A stretch of DNA of 25,536 bases. Origin: SZUA-521 sp041738285 (lineage in GTDB: Bacteria; Pseudomonadota; Gammaproteobacteria; Pseudomonadales; Azotimanducaceae). A model generated the notes under the pieces. It did no database searches and was not told the origin of the DNA. It saw nothing but the letters and a program-made list of their open reading frames with translations. Within the stretch, counting starts at the first letter, position 1, and every line of letters starts with the position of its first letter. The stretch spans positions 1 to 25,536 of the forward strand of contig JBGSQB010000057.1 of assembly GCA_041738285.1 (NCBI GenBank), in the 5' to 3' direction. Position numbers and translations under genes: made by a program. Shown piece after piece: positions 7,798 through 15,832 of the stretch.

Positions 7798-7803
7798 CCC
7801 TCC
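7798..7803 (-). promoter_or_regulatory. Ribosome binding site favouring the internal ATG at 7793
   Basis: GGAGGG sits four bases before the second ATG and overlaps the codons following the first ATG (7805). It therefore points to initiation at 7793. Confidence 0.6.
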
Positions 7804-7888
7804 ATCAGTCAGCCGATCATGTCAGCCGGCGCCGGGCAATGGAACCTGAACCGAACGGATTCGGGTATCATGCGCGGCCGCGGCGGTC

Positions 7889-7926
7889 ACTGTCCCCGGA
7901 GACGGAAACAGTCCCCGGAGCAATGG
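7889..7926. repeat. CCCCGGAG-family intergenic repeat, copy 2
   Basis: ACTGTCCCCGGAGACGGAAA (7889-7908) is followed by ACAGTCCCCGGAG (7908-7920), so the TGTCCCCGGAG-like core occurs twice as a direct repeat. The stretch resembles the left part of the copy at 2212-2274, differing by a few substitutions and a small insertion. It lies between the thioredoxin-fusion gene and tRNA-Arg, 21 bases before the tRNA. Confidence 0.65.
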
Positions 7927-7947
7927 GTCGGTACCGCGATCGATCAT

Positions 7948-8024
7948 GCGCCCGTAGCTCAGTTGGATAGAGCACCAGGCTTCGAACCTGGGTGTCGGGA
8001 GTTCGAGTCTCTCCGGGCGCGCCA
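7948..8024 (+). tRNA. tRNA-Arg(TCG)
   Basis: This is a full 77-base cloverleaf. The acceptor stem GCGCCCG (7948-7954) pairs with CGGGCGC (8014-8020), with discriminator G and an encoded CCA (8022-8024). The D-arm reads GCTC...GAGC. The anticodon stem CCAGG/CCTGG encloses the loop CTTCGAA with anticodon TCG, which reads CGA (arginine). The T-arm GGGAG-TTCGAGT-CTCTC contains one G-U wobble. It is not a selenocysteine tRNA: the anticodon is not TCA and the acceptor stem has the normal seven pairs. Open frames crossing it on either strand are spurious. Confidence 0.97.
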
Positions 8025-8163
8025 TATAAATCAGATAGTTACGATTCTTTTATCGATACTTCTCCAGCATTTGGCCGCGCTCGTCTCGGCTTCGACTCGA
8101 TTGAGGTGACGGCGGTCGACGTGGGCGGCTAACCGCAGTCGGCGATCGCCGCGAAGCCAATGC

Positions 8164-8901
8164 TCACGGCGCGTGTTCGGCGGCCTCGCGTTCGCCCGTC
8201 CGGCGCACCAACCGGAACCCGAAACGGCGTGGGACTCGGTTGGTGAACGGATACTCGCGACCAAACAACCGGATGAAACCGCAGTAGCCGAGTCGCACCG
8301 GATGCACGTCCGCGTGTTTGAGCTTCGATGCATGGTTGTGAACCGCCACGTAGTCGACGGAGCGTCGGCCGTCGGTCAAATCGAAGCATTGTCGATTCAA
8401 TCGACCTCGCGCATGGCTGAGATGCTTTCGCCGGTGCTCGGGATGCGTCCAGCCTTTGTACCGATAAACGAGACGATCATCGATCACGACCTCCAACTGG
8501 TCCGTGACCGGCGCGCCCTTCACCGTCACGAATCCATAGCCGACCAACTCGTCGCCGAAGAAATTCGCGACACAACGATCGCCCCGGGCAATGGCGCCGC
8601 GCAGAAACGCAGATGACAATCCGTAGCCCTTGTCCACCCAGGGCCACAGTTCCTCCAGCTCCGTGGCCCGCGCGGTATAGCCCGGTGCAAGGATCGGCAT
8701 CGCCACTTCCGGATTATCGTCGCCCAACTCGACCAGGTAGAGGTGAAAGCCGACGCGGGAGAGGTTGCGCATGACGGCCGAGTACGCCGCCTCGGACAAT
8801 CCGATCTGTCGGACCAACTGCAGGTTTCGGTCGAAGTATCCGACGAGCGTGTCGACGACTCGCCCGATCCGAAGATTCGGCGGCTGCTTCGATTCCCTCA
8901 T
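8164..8901 (-). CDS. GNAT-family N-acetyltransferase-like protein, last gene of the ligase/amidotransferase operon
   Basis: The 245-residue product shows a degenerate GNAT pattern. The strand FFGDELVGYGFVTVKG (114-129) leads, about 25 residues later, to HPEHRRKHLS (153-162), which fits the acetyl-CoA pyrophosphate-binding motif A; the pattern VDYVAVHNHASKLKHADVHP (182-201) fits motif B. The first 85 residues form an extra N-terminal part (LSRVGFHLYLVEL) without clear kin. The open frame runs up to 9084, but I start at the ATG at 8901 because it overlaps the stop of the preceding GNAT gene by four bases (ATGA) and the upstream residues are arginine-rich shadow sequence. Its place in the operon suggests acyl transfer to the amine of the operon product. 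The substrate is unknown, and it might be a non-catalytic GNAT fold. Confidence 0.75.
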   Translation of the reverse strand: MRESKQPPNLRIGRVVDTLVGYFDRNLQLVRQIGLSEAAYSAVMRNLSRVGFHLYLVELGDDNPEVAMPILAPGYTARATELEELWPWVDKGYGLSSAFLRGAIARGDRCVANFFGDELVGYGFVTVKGAPVTDQLEVVIDDRLVYRYKGWTHPEHRRKHLSHARGRLNRQCFDLTDGRRSVDYVAVHNHASKLKHADVHPVRLGYCGFIRLFGREYPFTNRVPRRFGFRLVRRTGEREAAEHAP

Positions 8902-9473
8902 GTTCTTCGACCGCGCAGGGCCGCATCGATGAACCGTTGCGGTGGAATCAGGACCACGAGGTCGTCGTTCGCGCCCCCTTCCGTGGCACCCACACGCCGC
9001 CATCCCGTGGCCAACATCATCGTCAACCAAGAACCGCGGCTGCGCAGCACAGTCGACACGGGCACCACCTCCGCTTCGATGCATGCGCGCATGGCCGCGC
9101 GCGTCAGCAGTCCGGACAGCCCATGGCCACGCGATTCCGGCGCAACGACCATGCGACAGATCTCAGCCATCTGGTCACGCTCGCAGGGAAGCGCCGCGCA
9201 CAGCAGCGCTGCGACCGGGCCAGCCCGGACAGCACCGGTGCCGACATGACCGACGACCTTTCCATGTTGGTCAACCGCAACCCAACGTCCGCGATCGGCG
9301 GGCCGCGCCAGCCACTCCATCAAATCGCCGCGCCTTGCGTAATCGGGCGGCCAGCCAGCGTCAACTTCCATCTGCGACCGGATGATCGCTCGCATCGCGA
9401 CATCGTCGCTGCTGCACCATCGCCGTACGCTGAACCGCGGCCCGATCTCGTCGGTTGATGCGGCGCTAGACAT
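8898..9473 (-). CDS. GNAT-family N-acetyltransferase
   Basis: The 191-residue protein has a clear GNAT core. Strand GRWVAVDQHGKVVGHVGTG (62-80) precedes a strand ending in ICRMVVAPESRGHGLSGLL (105-123); ESRGHGLS at 113-120 is the Q/RxxGxG/A acetyl-CoA-binding loop. Helix LTRAAMRACIEAEVVPVSTVL follows, with a C-terminal strand around GWRRVGATEGG. Such enzymes acetylate primary amines of small molecules, peptides or proteins. The gene lies 14 bases after the asparagine-synthase-like gene and overlaps the next GNAT by four bases, so it belongs to the same transcript. Two unlike acetyltransferases in one operon suggest either two acylated positions or a heteromeric pair. Confidence 0.87.
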   Translation of the reverse strand: MSSAASTDEIGPRFSVRRWCSSDDVAMRAIIRSQMEVDAGWPPDYARRGDLMEWLARPADRGRWVAVDQHGKVVGHVGTGAVRAGPVAALLCAALPCERDQMAEICRMVVAPESRGHGLSGLLTRAAMRACIEAEVVPVSTVLRSRGSWLTMMLATGWRRVGATEGGANDDLVVLIPPQRFIDAALRGRRT

Positions 9474-9487
9474 CGATAAATCGCACT

Positions 9488-11389
9488 TCAGGCCGCACGA
9501 GCCTGGCGCCTGAGCTGCAACAATCCATCAGACAGTTCAGCCCCTGACTCGCCGTCGAAACACATGCGCATCCACATCTCCGCGGCAACCAACCTGAACT
9601 GATAGTACGGGTGGCGTCGCAACAAACCGAAGATCTCATCCTGGTCACCTGCGTTCCACTTCAGTAGGTTTGCGATCTTGCCGCCACGCAGAAATTCCTG
9701 GGTTCCACGCCACATACTCGGGGCAACCTGAAACCCGATCTTCGACAGATGCACGATTTCCATTGGCAACCGCTGCTCTGCGAGGCGCTTGACGATCCGC
9801 TTGGTAACGCCGCGATGAAGCTTCGCGGCAACCGGAAGGTGGAGCCCAAAGTCCGCTAAACCGTTCTCGAGAAACGGTACGCGCGCTTCGACCGAGTAGC
9901 GCATTGTCATCCTGTCGACGGATCCGAGCCGTTCCCGCATGTGCACATATACGTCTTCGAAACTCCTGGCGAGAAACGCACGGTGCTCATGCAATGGCAG
10001 CGACTCGAACTTGCGGAACAGGCGAGCGCCGCGAAGGTGTCTGCGTGCGCCATCAACCAGCATGACGTTGAGCGGGTTCACCGATTCGTCGCCATGCGCA
10101 GCTCCGAACGGATCGCGCGCGAGCAAGTCGAGATCAACCGGCATCAGGCCCGGTACGAAACGCCCGAGCTTGCGCATCAAGACATTGTCTGGAGCCCATT
10201 TGGCGCGAATGCGTCGGCGCTTCCACCGATCATGAATCTGCGCATGCCAATCGTAACCGCCGAAGATCTCATCCGCACCATCGCCGGTCAGAACGACCTT
10301 GAATCCATCTGCTCGAATCGCCTCAGCAACGAGCATCGTCGCCACGTCCTGGGAGAAGAACAGCGGTTGATCATTTGCGAGTAGAGCCGCCGGGAGCATG
10401 CGATAAAAGCTCTCAATGTCCACGTCTACGACTCTCAGCTCCACGCCAAGCGCGCGACACACGACGCGCGCCCGATCGACCTCCTGTCGATTCATCCCCT
10501 CTATGTCCGCAACGTACGAAACCACGTCCGGCTTGACACCCTTGACGACAGCTGTGATCAGGCTGGAGTCGAGGCCGCCACTGCACATCGTCGCCAATGG
10601 GGCATCACTGACTAGATGCATCAACACACTGTCGAGGAACAGTTGCTCGAAGCGACCCGAATGTGCCTCGAAATCGAAAGAGCCGGCCGTGACGATTCGA
10701 CTTGGATCGACATCGCGCAGTACGTCGTAGTACACCGTAGCGGTCAGGCGGCCGTCGCGAAGTTGCAACAACGTGCCCGGCGCAACCGACTCGACGCCCT
10801 GATGAGGTGTCATCGTGCCTTCGAATCGCTCATGGAGCAGCAGGTTGATGATCGCGTGGACATCCGCGCGCCGCGGAAATCGCGGATGCGCGAACAGCGA
10901 CTTCTGCTCGGAAGCGAAAACCAGAGTGCCACCAGCCTTTGCCATGTACAGCGGCTTGATTCCGAACCTATCCCGCGCCAACCAAAGCGACCGATCTCGC
11001 GTATCGTAGTAGGCGAACGCGAACATCCCGTTGAAGCGTGAGATGGCGGCCTGCGGCCCCCAGTGATGAAGAGCGTTGAGCACGACCTCCGTGTCCGTAT
11101 CGCTGCGAAACACGATTCCGTCGAGCTCGAGTTCGCATCGCAGATCCCGAAAGTTGTAGACCTCACCGTTGTAGACGATCACGCCGCGCCCATCGGCCGT
11201 TACGAACGGCTGATGTCCACGCTCGGTCAAATCGATCACACTCAAGCGAACGTGCCCGAGTGCCACACCGTCGGCTAACCACGAGCCTTGGTCATCGGGC
11301 CCTCGATAGGCGATACACTGGAGCATGTCGCCCAGCACCCGGTCCGCATCGACTTCGTGCGAGGTACTGAATCCAACGATTCCACACAC
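9488..11389 (-). CDS. asnB: Asparagine synthase (glutamine-hydrolysing) family amidotransferase
   Basis: The family hydrolyses glutamine and uses the ammonia to amidate a carboxylate activated by ATP as an AMP ester. The frame is open upstream to 11683, but the catalytic Cys must follow the initiator, so GTG at 11389 followed by TGT (Cys2 in CGIVGF) is the start; the protein is then 633 residues. The class II glutaminase domain (2 to about 200) includes AYRGPDDQG (27-35) and YNGEVYNF (73-80). The synthetase domain has the PP-loop SGGLDSS at 270-276. The ribosome site is weak, and the gene begins 71 bases after the ATP-grasp stop. Simple asparagine synthesis is possible, but the ligase, GNAT and Mur-ligase neighbours suggest amidation of a peptide-like carboxylate, as AsnO does in N-acetylglutaminylglutamine amide synthesis. 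Confidence 0.9.
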   Translation of the reverse strand: MCGIVGFSTSHEVDADRVLGDMLQCIAYRGPDDQGSWLADGVALGHVRLSVIDLTERGHQPFVTADGRGVIVYNGEVYNFRDLRCELELDGIVFRSDTDTEVVLNALHHWGPQAAISRFNGMFAFAYYDTRDRSLWLARDRFGIKPLYMAKAGGTLVFASEQKSLFAHPRFPRRADVHAIINLLLHERFEGTMTPHQGVESVAPGTLLQLRDGRLTATVYYDVLRDVDPSRIVTAGSFDFEAHSGRFEQLFLDSVLMHLVSDAPLATMCSGGLDSSLITAVVKGVKPDVVSYVADIEGMNRQEVDRARVVCRALGVELRVVDVDIESFYRMLPAALLANDQPLFFSQDVATMLVAEAIRADGFKVVLTGDGADEIFGGYDWHAQIHDRWKRRRIRAKWAPDNVLMRKLGRFVPGLMPVDLDLLARDPFGAAHGDESVNPLNVMLVDGARRHLRGARLFRKFESLPLHEHRAFLARSFEDVYVHMRERLGSVDRMTMRYSVEARVPFLENGLADFGLHLPVAAKLHRGVTKRIVKRLAEQRLPMEIVHLSKIGFQVAPSMWRGTQEFLRGGKIANLLKWNAGDQDEIFGLLRRHPYYQFRLVAAEMWMRMCFDGESGAELSDGLLQLRRQARAA

Positions 11390-11460
11390 GACGGCGCTAC
11401 ACTCGAGTTCTTCTGTGGGGTAGATCGACTGATCGCGGCGCGAGCGGATGCGCTTCGGGT

Positions 11461-12873
11461 CTAGGCAGCTCCGACACGATCGATCATCTCCAGTTCGAGC
11501 CGTCTTGCGTCCGCGACCGTGTCGGCAACGATCGCGGCATGCACCATTCCTTCCGCGAGCAGACCCGTGTTGTACGGGACGACGCCACAGGCCGAGCCAT
11601 GACGGTAGATGAGGTCTCCGAGCGCATCGCGTAAGCAAGCGAAGCTGCGCGCCCTGACCTTCAGGTGAGTATTGGTGATCCATGCCGAAATCGGTGCGTG
11701 CCCAGCCATCGTGCGCACTTGATTGATGCGTTCAGTGAGCGCCAGCGCATATGTCGCGCCATTGATCCGTCCGTTGACTTCCGCCAGCAGATGCGCTGGT
11801 TTACCGGTCGAGCGGTCGACGGTTTCGATGAAGTCGACTCCGAGCGGACCGACATAGCCAATCGAACTCAACCAGCGCCCCAGAGCCAATGCGGACGCAA
11901 CCAGACTGTGGTCGAGTTCGGTGCAATGTGGGAATTCGTTACCGCAGTGGCTCGAGTTGGCGTCGAGGCGCTGATTCGTGATGCCGAGATGCTCGACGCA
12001 ACCACCATCCTCGGAAATCCACAGCTGAAGGTTAGGCGACGCCAAGACGGGTACCTTTGTCTCGACGAGATAGGTGCGCAGATGTTCGCGCTGAGCGAGC
12101 CATTCACTCACCAAGTCCTCATCCACCGACTCATCTGCGACGATGAGATTGTCGACCCCGTGCATCGACCACGCGCCGCGGACCATGACGGCACCGGTAC
12201 CATCGAGGTGGCGCCGTATGGCTGCAGTCAGTGTCCGACGCGGCTCGCTGCCGACATCCGTAGATGCCCAGGAACAGACCTCACCTTCGGCCGTTGGCAC
12301 ACCCAAGTGCAGCGCCGCATTACGGACAAGGTCTTTGCGATTGGCGTGATCGGCAACAATCGCGGAACCGGATTCGACGACGACGCGCCGACCGAGAGCG
12401 TGCTCGAGTCGGCTCTGCACGGCGGCGACAGCGGGCGCAGCAAAGTAAGGCATCAATCGGGTTTCTCGCCGGTAATCGACGCGCTCTGCAATCCGCTGAG
12501 CTGCGCGTTCATCTGCCGCAAGTCGAGACAGTAGAGAGCCCGCTCGCGCACCGCCCGCATGGCGAGGCAGCGCATCGAGCGCCACAATGTCATTCCGATC
12601 AGGGCCGATACCCAGCTCTTCCAGATAGGCGAGATACTCGGTCTCCGTTTGATCCGTAGTGACGACAATGTCGCCGCGTTGGGCCATTACGAGCGCTCGC
12701 TCGGCGAAGCGGTGCGCACCCGAACCATCGATCGATCTAAGCGTCGGAATGTCGACGGCCTGATAGTCATGGACAAAAATCCGCTGAACACCGGGGCGTT
12801 GTAGGACCCCGAGGAGCGTCGGCACGTACGTTTCCTCCAGCCGCGTCGAAGTCGGTCGTGAGTTTGCGGGCAT
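11461..12873 (-). CDS. ATP-grasp domain protein, probable peptide or amide ligase
   Basis: ATP-grasp ligases join a carboxylate to an amine through an acyl phosphate. The 470-residue protein has a pre-ATP-grasp-like N-terminal region (about 30-135, with RIFVHDY and GDIVVTTDQ). An ATP-grasp body contains LVETKVPVLASPNLQLWI (269-286), VDFIE at 346-350 and EVNGRINGATY at 365-375; the acidic residues and Asn there correspond to the usual metal-binding E...ExN set. The pattern recalls PGM1-type peptide ligases, which have a similar E-x-N-x-R-x-x-G segment, but the assignment is by eye. It is first in the minus-strand operon and divergent from the MurF-like gene, leaving at most about 142 bases for control signals. 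The ATG at 12873 has only a weak ribosome site. Confidence 0.8.
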   Translation of the reverse strand: MPANSRPTSTRLEETYVPTLLGVLQRPGVQRIFVHDYQAVDIPTLRSIDGSGAHRFAERALVMAQRGDIVVTTDQTETEYLAYLEELGIGPDRNDIVALDALPRHAGGARAGSLLSRLAADERAAQRIAERVDYRRETRLMPYFAAPAVAAVQSRLEHALGRRVVVESGSAIVADHANRKDLVRNAALHLGVPTAEGEVCSWASTDVGSEPRRTLTAAIRRHLDGTGAVMVRGAWSMHGVDNLIVADESVDEDLVSEWLAQREHLRTYLVETKVPVLASPNLQLWISEDGGCVEHLGITNQRLDANSSHCGNEFPHCTELDHSLVASALALGRWLSSIGYVGPLGVDFIETVDRSTGKPAHLLAEVNGRINGATYALALTERINQVRTMAGHAPISAWITNTHLKVRARSFACLRDALGDLIYRHGSACGVVPYNTGLLAEGMVHAAIVADTVADARRLELEMIDRVGAA

Positions 12874-13015
12874 TCGTCAAAGTCCGGGCACTAGGCACAG
12901 TCCGACACTATAGACACGCGTACGGGGAGAAGTTGTTGGCGCTTTGTGCACACACGACCAAGTGCGCCCTCCACTTACAAACGCCTTCCGAACTGCATCG
13001 CAATTGGGTGCGACC

Positions 13016-14341
13016 ATGGGCGGTGGTGAGCAGCAACGGGATCTCTTCTTGAACATCAGACGCGGGTTGGGCAGTTTGGCACGGCGGACGTACGCCAGGG
13101 GTCGGCGCCGGTTGCTACTCCTGCTGACCTACGTCTGGCGAAGCCTGATGTTCCGCACAACCGTCATAGCGATCACAGGAAGCGTGGGAAAGACGACTGC
13201 AAAGGAGTGTCTCGCGGCCATCCTGTCTGCGCACGGCGCAACGCTCAAAACACTACACAACCGAAACGATGACTTCGGCGTTCCTCGAACGCTTCGAGCC
13301 ATGAGGCCTTGGCATCGCTTTGCGGTAATCGAACTGGGGACGGGCACACCCGGGCTGATCGATCGATCGGCGCGGCTGGTTCGACCCGACATCGCGATCG
13401 TATTGAGTGTCGCCCGCACACACACCAATGTGTTTCCGACACTCGAGGCAATTGCTGCGGAAAAATCGCAGATTCTCGCGCACCTATCCCGGCGCGGCCT
13501 CGCAATTCTCAACGGCGATGATCCGCTCGTCCGAGACATGGCCAAACGCACTGCCAAGCCGGTCGTGTTCTTCGGCCAGAGTGAGGGTTGTGACGTCGTC
13601 GCAGACAACGTCCGCTCCTATTGGCCAGACCGACTGGAGTTCAGCGTCCGCGCGGGCACCGAGAATGTCTCGGTACGGACGCAACTCGTTGGCGTTCAGT
13701 GGACCTCTTCTGTGCTGGCAGCGCTGACGGCGGCTCAGGCATGCCGCATGCCCCTGGCCGCTGCCGCACAACGCGTCGCGCTCGTTCGACCCTTCACCGC
13801 GAGAATGCAGCCCGTGATGCTGCCCCAAGGCGCCGTGGTGATTCGTGACGAGCAGAATGGGTCCCCCGACACGCTGGACGCAATGCTCACCGTGCTCCGC
13901 GAGAGCAAGGCAAGTCGACGCATTCTGGTCATTGGTGACGTCTCCGACTCCAAAGCCAAACCGAAGAAGCGGCAAAGGGCATTCGGCGAAATCGCCGCCG
14001 AACTCACCGACTTCGCAGTTTTCGTAGGTGATCATGGTCATCATGCAGTGCGCGCTGCCGTCACGGCTGGCATGGACCCTGCCAATTGTCACGCAATTGG
14101 CGATCTGCAGAGTGCCGCCGCGCTACTCCGGCATGAGCTGCGCAGCGGCGATCTCGTGTTTCTCAAGAGCAGGAGTACGGACCACGTATCCAGAGTGCTG
14201 TTTGCGCAGTATGGGACCATCGGCTGCTGGAGGTCGTCCTGCACAGTGCGCACCGTATGCGACTTGTGCAGCCTTCTCAAGCCGTCATTCGATATCGACC
14301 AGATTCCCAAGCCGGTCGAGGTAGCGGCGTCAACCCACTGA
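13016..14341 (+). CDS. MurF-like Mur ligase family protein with a four-cysteine C-terminal tail
   Basis: Mur ligases form amide bonds between a carboxylate and an amino acid with ATP. With the ATG at 13016 the product has 441 residues. A hydrophobic, arginine-flanked stretch (RRLLLLLTYVWRSLMF, about 31-46) may be a membrane anchor. The P-loop TGSVGKTT is at 54-61, followed by HNRNDDFGVP (81-90, like the NNEIGVP of MurF), ELGTGTPG, the ATPase segment ARTHTNVF and NGDDP (166-170). The C-terminal domain has ILVIGDVSD and FLKSRSTDHV. The last 38 residues hold Cys404, 409, 415 and 418, spaced C-x4-C-x5-C-x2-C, which could bind zinc or an Fe-S cluster. True MurF lacks this, so I do not call it murF. 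The start is uncertain (12944 upstream, or TTG at 13049). Divergent placement links it to the ATP-grasp operon. Confidence 0.82.
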   Translation: MGGGEQQRDLFLNIRRGLGSLARRTYARGRRRLLLLLTYVWRSLMFRTTVIAITGSVGKTTAKECLAAILSAHGATLKTLHNRNDDFGVPRTLRAMRPWHRFAVIELGTGTPGLIDRSARLVRPDIAIVLSVARTHTNVFPTLEAIAAEKSQILAHLSRRGLAILNGDDPLVRDMAKRTAKPVVFFGQSEGCDVVADNVRSYWPDRLEFSVRAGTENVSVRTQLVGVQWTSSVLAALTAAQACRMPLAAAAQRVALVRPFTARMQPVMLPQGAVVIRDEQNGSPDTLDAMLTVLRESKASRRILVIGDVSDSKAKPKKRQRAFGEIAAELTDFAVFVGDHGHHAVRAAVTAGMDPANCHAIGDLQSAAALLRHELRSGDLVFLKSRSTDHVSRVLFAQYGTIGCWRSSCTVRTVCDLCSLLKPSFDIDQIPKPVEVAASTH

Positions 14342-14406
14342 ACCACGCGCACCCGAGGCACCGTTCAGCTTGTACACTGACGCTATCGAGCAAGCGAGAG
14401 TCCACG

Positions 14407-15816
14407 ATGAGCAAGGAGCTTTGGCGCTACTCGGCGCACGAATTAGCCGGCCTGATCGCGCGTCGAGACGTGACGTCCCGCGCGGTCGTCGAAGCACATC
14501 TGGATCGCATCGGTCAGGTCAATGCGCAGGTCAACGCTGTCGTAACGGTTCTCGCGGAATCCGCCCTGTCCAATGCAGACGTCGCGGATCGGTCTGTCCG
14601 TCGCGGCCATCCGCTCGGCGCATTTCACGGCGTGCCATTCACGATCAAGGCGAACATCGATCTCGTTGACAGCCCGACGACGCAAGGGGTCAGCAGACTC
14701 GCCAACGCCATGCCGGCACTCGATCATCCCATGGTCGAACGCATGAAGGCGGCCGGCGCCATAGCCATTGGTCGCACCAACCTGCCGGATCTGGGACTGC
14801 GCCTGCACACAGACAGCGACCTGTATGGTCTGACCCGCAATCCCTGGAACCTCAATTACACGACTGGCGGTTCGAGCGGCGGTGACGCGGCAGCGCTCGC
14901 CACCGGGATGACGCCGCTCGGGCTCGGCAACGACATTGGCGGTTCGTTGCGAAACCCTGCCTTCTGCTGCGGCATCGCTTCGCTGAAGCCGAGCTTCGGG
15001 CGCATACCGGATGCGTCGAGCCTCGATCCGCACCCACCACTGCTCGTCGGTCAAATGATGGCTGTCCAGGGTCCAATGGCACGAACCGTGGCCGATCTCG
15101 ATCTTGCATTGAGCGTGCTCGCCGGGCCACATCCGCGGGATCCCAGATCCTATCCCGCACCATTGAAGGGTCCGCGCCCTGCCACGCCGATGCGCGTTGC
15201 GTTGGTGGCCGAACCGTCAGCTGGAACTACGGCACCGTCGATCAGCAACGCCGTGCGACGCGCCGGCAGCGTACTGAGCGCATCGGGCTATATTGTCGAG
15301 GAGGTCGAGCCGCCCATGCTGGAGACGGCGGTGACAACCTGGGGCCGATGGATTGCGTGGGAATTCTCGACGATTCATCAAGAGCTCGCGCAGGTCATGT
15401 CTGCGGACGCGTTAGGCTTCTTCGACAGCTTCATCGCGCTGTTCGGTGACAAGCCTTCGTATGCAGCGGGCGTATCTCTCATGCAAACGCGCCACGAGAT
15501 CGCGCGTGCGTGGTCGGAGTTCTTCGCCGACTACCCAATCATCCTTGGCCCGACCTGGTGCCAACCTCAGTTCGAACACGGTTTTGACATCGCCGGCCCA
15601 AACAGCGCGGGCGACATCGTCAATCTGATGCGTTTCGTCACCCCCATGAATCTGTTGGGGCTGCCGGTCGTGTGCGTACCCACCGGCGTAATCGATGGTC
15701 TACCGGTGGGCGTGCAAGTGATCGCGGATCGATTCAGGGAAGACCTCTGTCTCGAGGTCGCGGGTACGCTCGAGGGCCAGTTCGGCGTAATCACGCCGAC
15801 GGATGTCGCGTTGTAG
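14407..15816 (+). CDS. Amidase signature family enzyme
   Basis: Amidase signature enzymes hydrolyse amides to carboxylate and ammonia or amine. The 469-residue protein carries the whole Lys-cisSer-Ser triad: Lys81 in PFTIKANIDL, Ser156 in GGSSGG and Ser180 in DIGGSLRNPA. The 24-residue spacing between the two serines is as in FAAH-type enzymes. Cys187 and Cys188 follow where many relatives also have a cysteine. The open frame begins at 14257, but the ATG at 14407, preceded by GAGAG, begins the normal amidase N-terminus (helical, LIARRDVTSRAVVEAHLDRI). It lies 66 bases after the Mur-ligase stop on the same strand, so it may be co-transcribed. The substrate is unknown; GatA is unlikely because no gatB or gatC lies beside it. 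Confidence 0.92.
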   Translation: MSKELWRYSAHELAGLIARRDVTSRAVVEAHLDRIGQVNAQVNAVVTVLAESALSNADVADRSVRRGHPLGAFHGVPFTIKANIDLVDSPTTQGVSRLANAMPALDHPMVERMKAAGAIAIGRTNLPDLGLRLHTDSDLYGLTRNPWNLNYTTGGSSGGDAAALATGMTPLGLGNDIGGSLRNPAFCCGIASLKPSFGRIPDASSLDPHPPLLVGQMMAVQGPMARTVADLDLALSVLAGPHPRDPRSYPAPLKGPRPATPMRVALVAEPSAGTTAPSISNAVRRAGSVLSASGYIVEEVEPPMLETAVTTWGRWIAWEFSTIHQELAQVMSADALGFFDSFIALFGDKPSYAAGVSLMQTRHEIARAWSEFFADYPIILGPTWCQPQFEHGFDIAGPNSAGDIVNLMRFVTPMNLLGLPVVCVPTGVIDGLPVGVQVIADRFREDLCLEVAGTLEGQFGVITPTDVAL

Positions 15817-15832
15817 CTCTTACGCGCGTCTG

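Noticed and set aside
7948..8024. Could the tRNA be selC, given the nearby selenoprotein?
   Set aside because: The anticodon is TCG rather than TCA, and the acceptor stem and arm sizes are those of an ordinary arginine tRNA.
7822..8025. Minus-strand ORF across the tRNA (MARPERLELPTPRFEAW...)
   Set aside because: It is the antisense translation of tRNA-Arg plus the repeat; this peptide pattern is a well-known tRNA artefact.
7756..8109. Plus-strand 117-residue ORF containing QLDRAPGFEPGCREFESL
   Set aside because: It is the sense translation of the tRNA gene and has no independent coding evidence.
8125..8151. Terminator after the GNAT operon, from GCGG-CTAA-CCGC and the palindrome CGGCGATCGCCG
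   Set aside because: The stems are short and no T-run follows on the minus strand.
8902..9084. Upstream extension of the second GNAT ORF
   Set aside because: It lies inside the preceding GNAT gene in another frame and is Arg/Gly-rich shadow sequence; the ATGA overlap marks the real start.
11390..11683. Upstream extension of the asparagine-synthase ORF
   Set aside because: The catalytic cysteine must be residue 2, so the GTG at 11389 is the start; the extension overlaps the ATP-grasp gene.
12874..13015. Sigma-70 promoter with a TATAGA box at 12909-12914
   Set aside because: No acceptable -35 box occurs 16-18 bases upstream, so the match may be chance.
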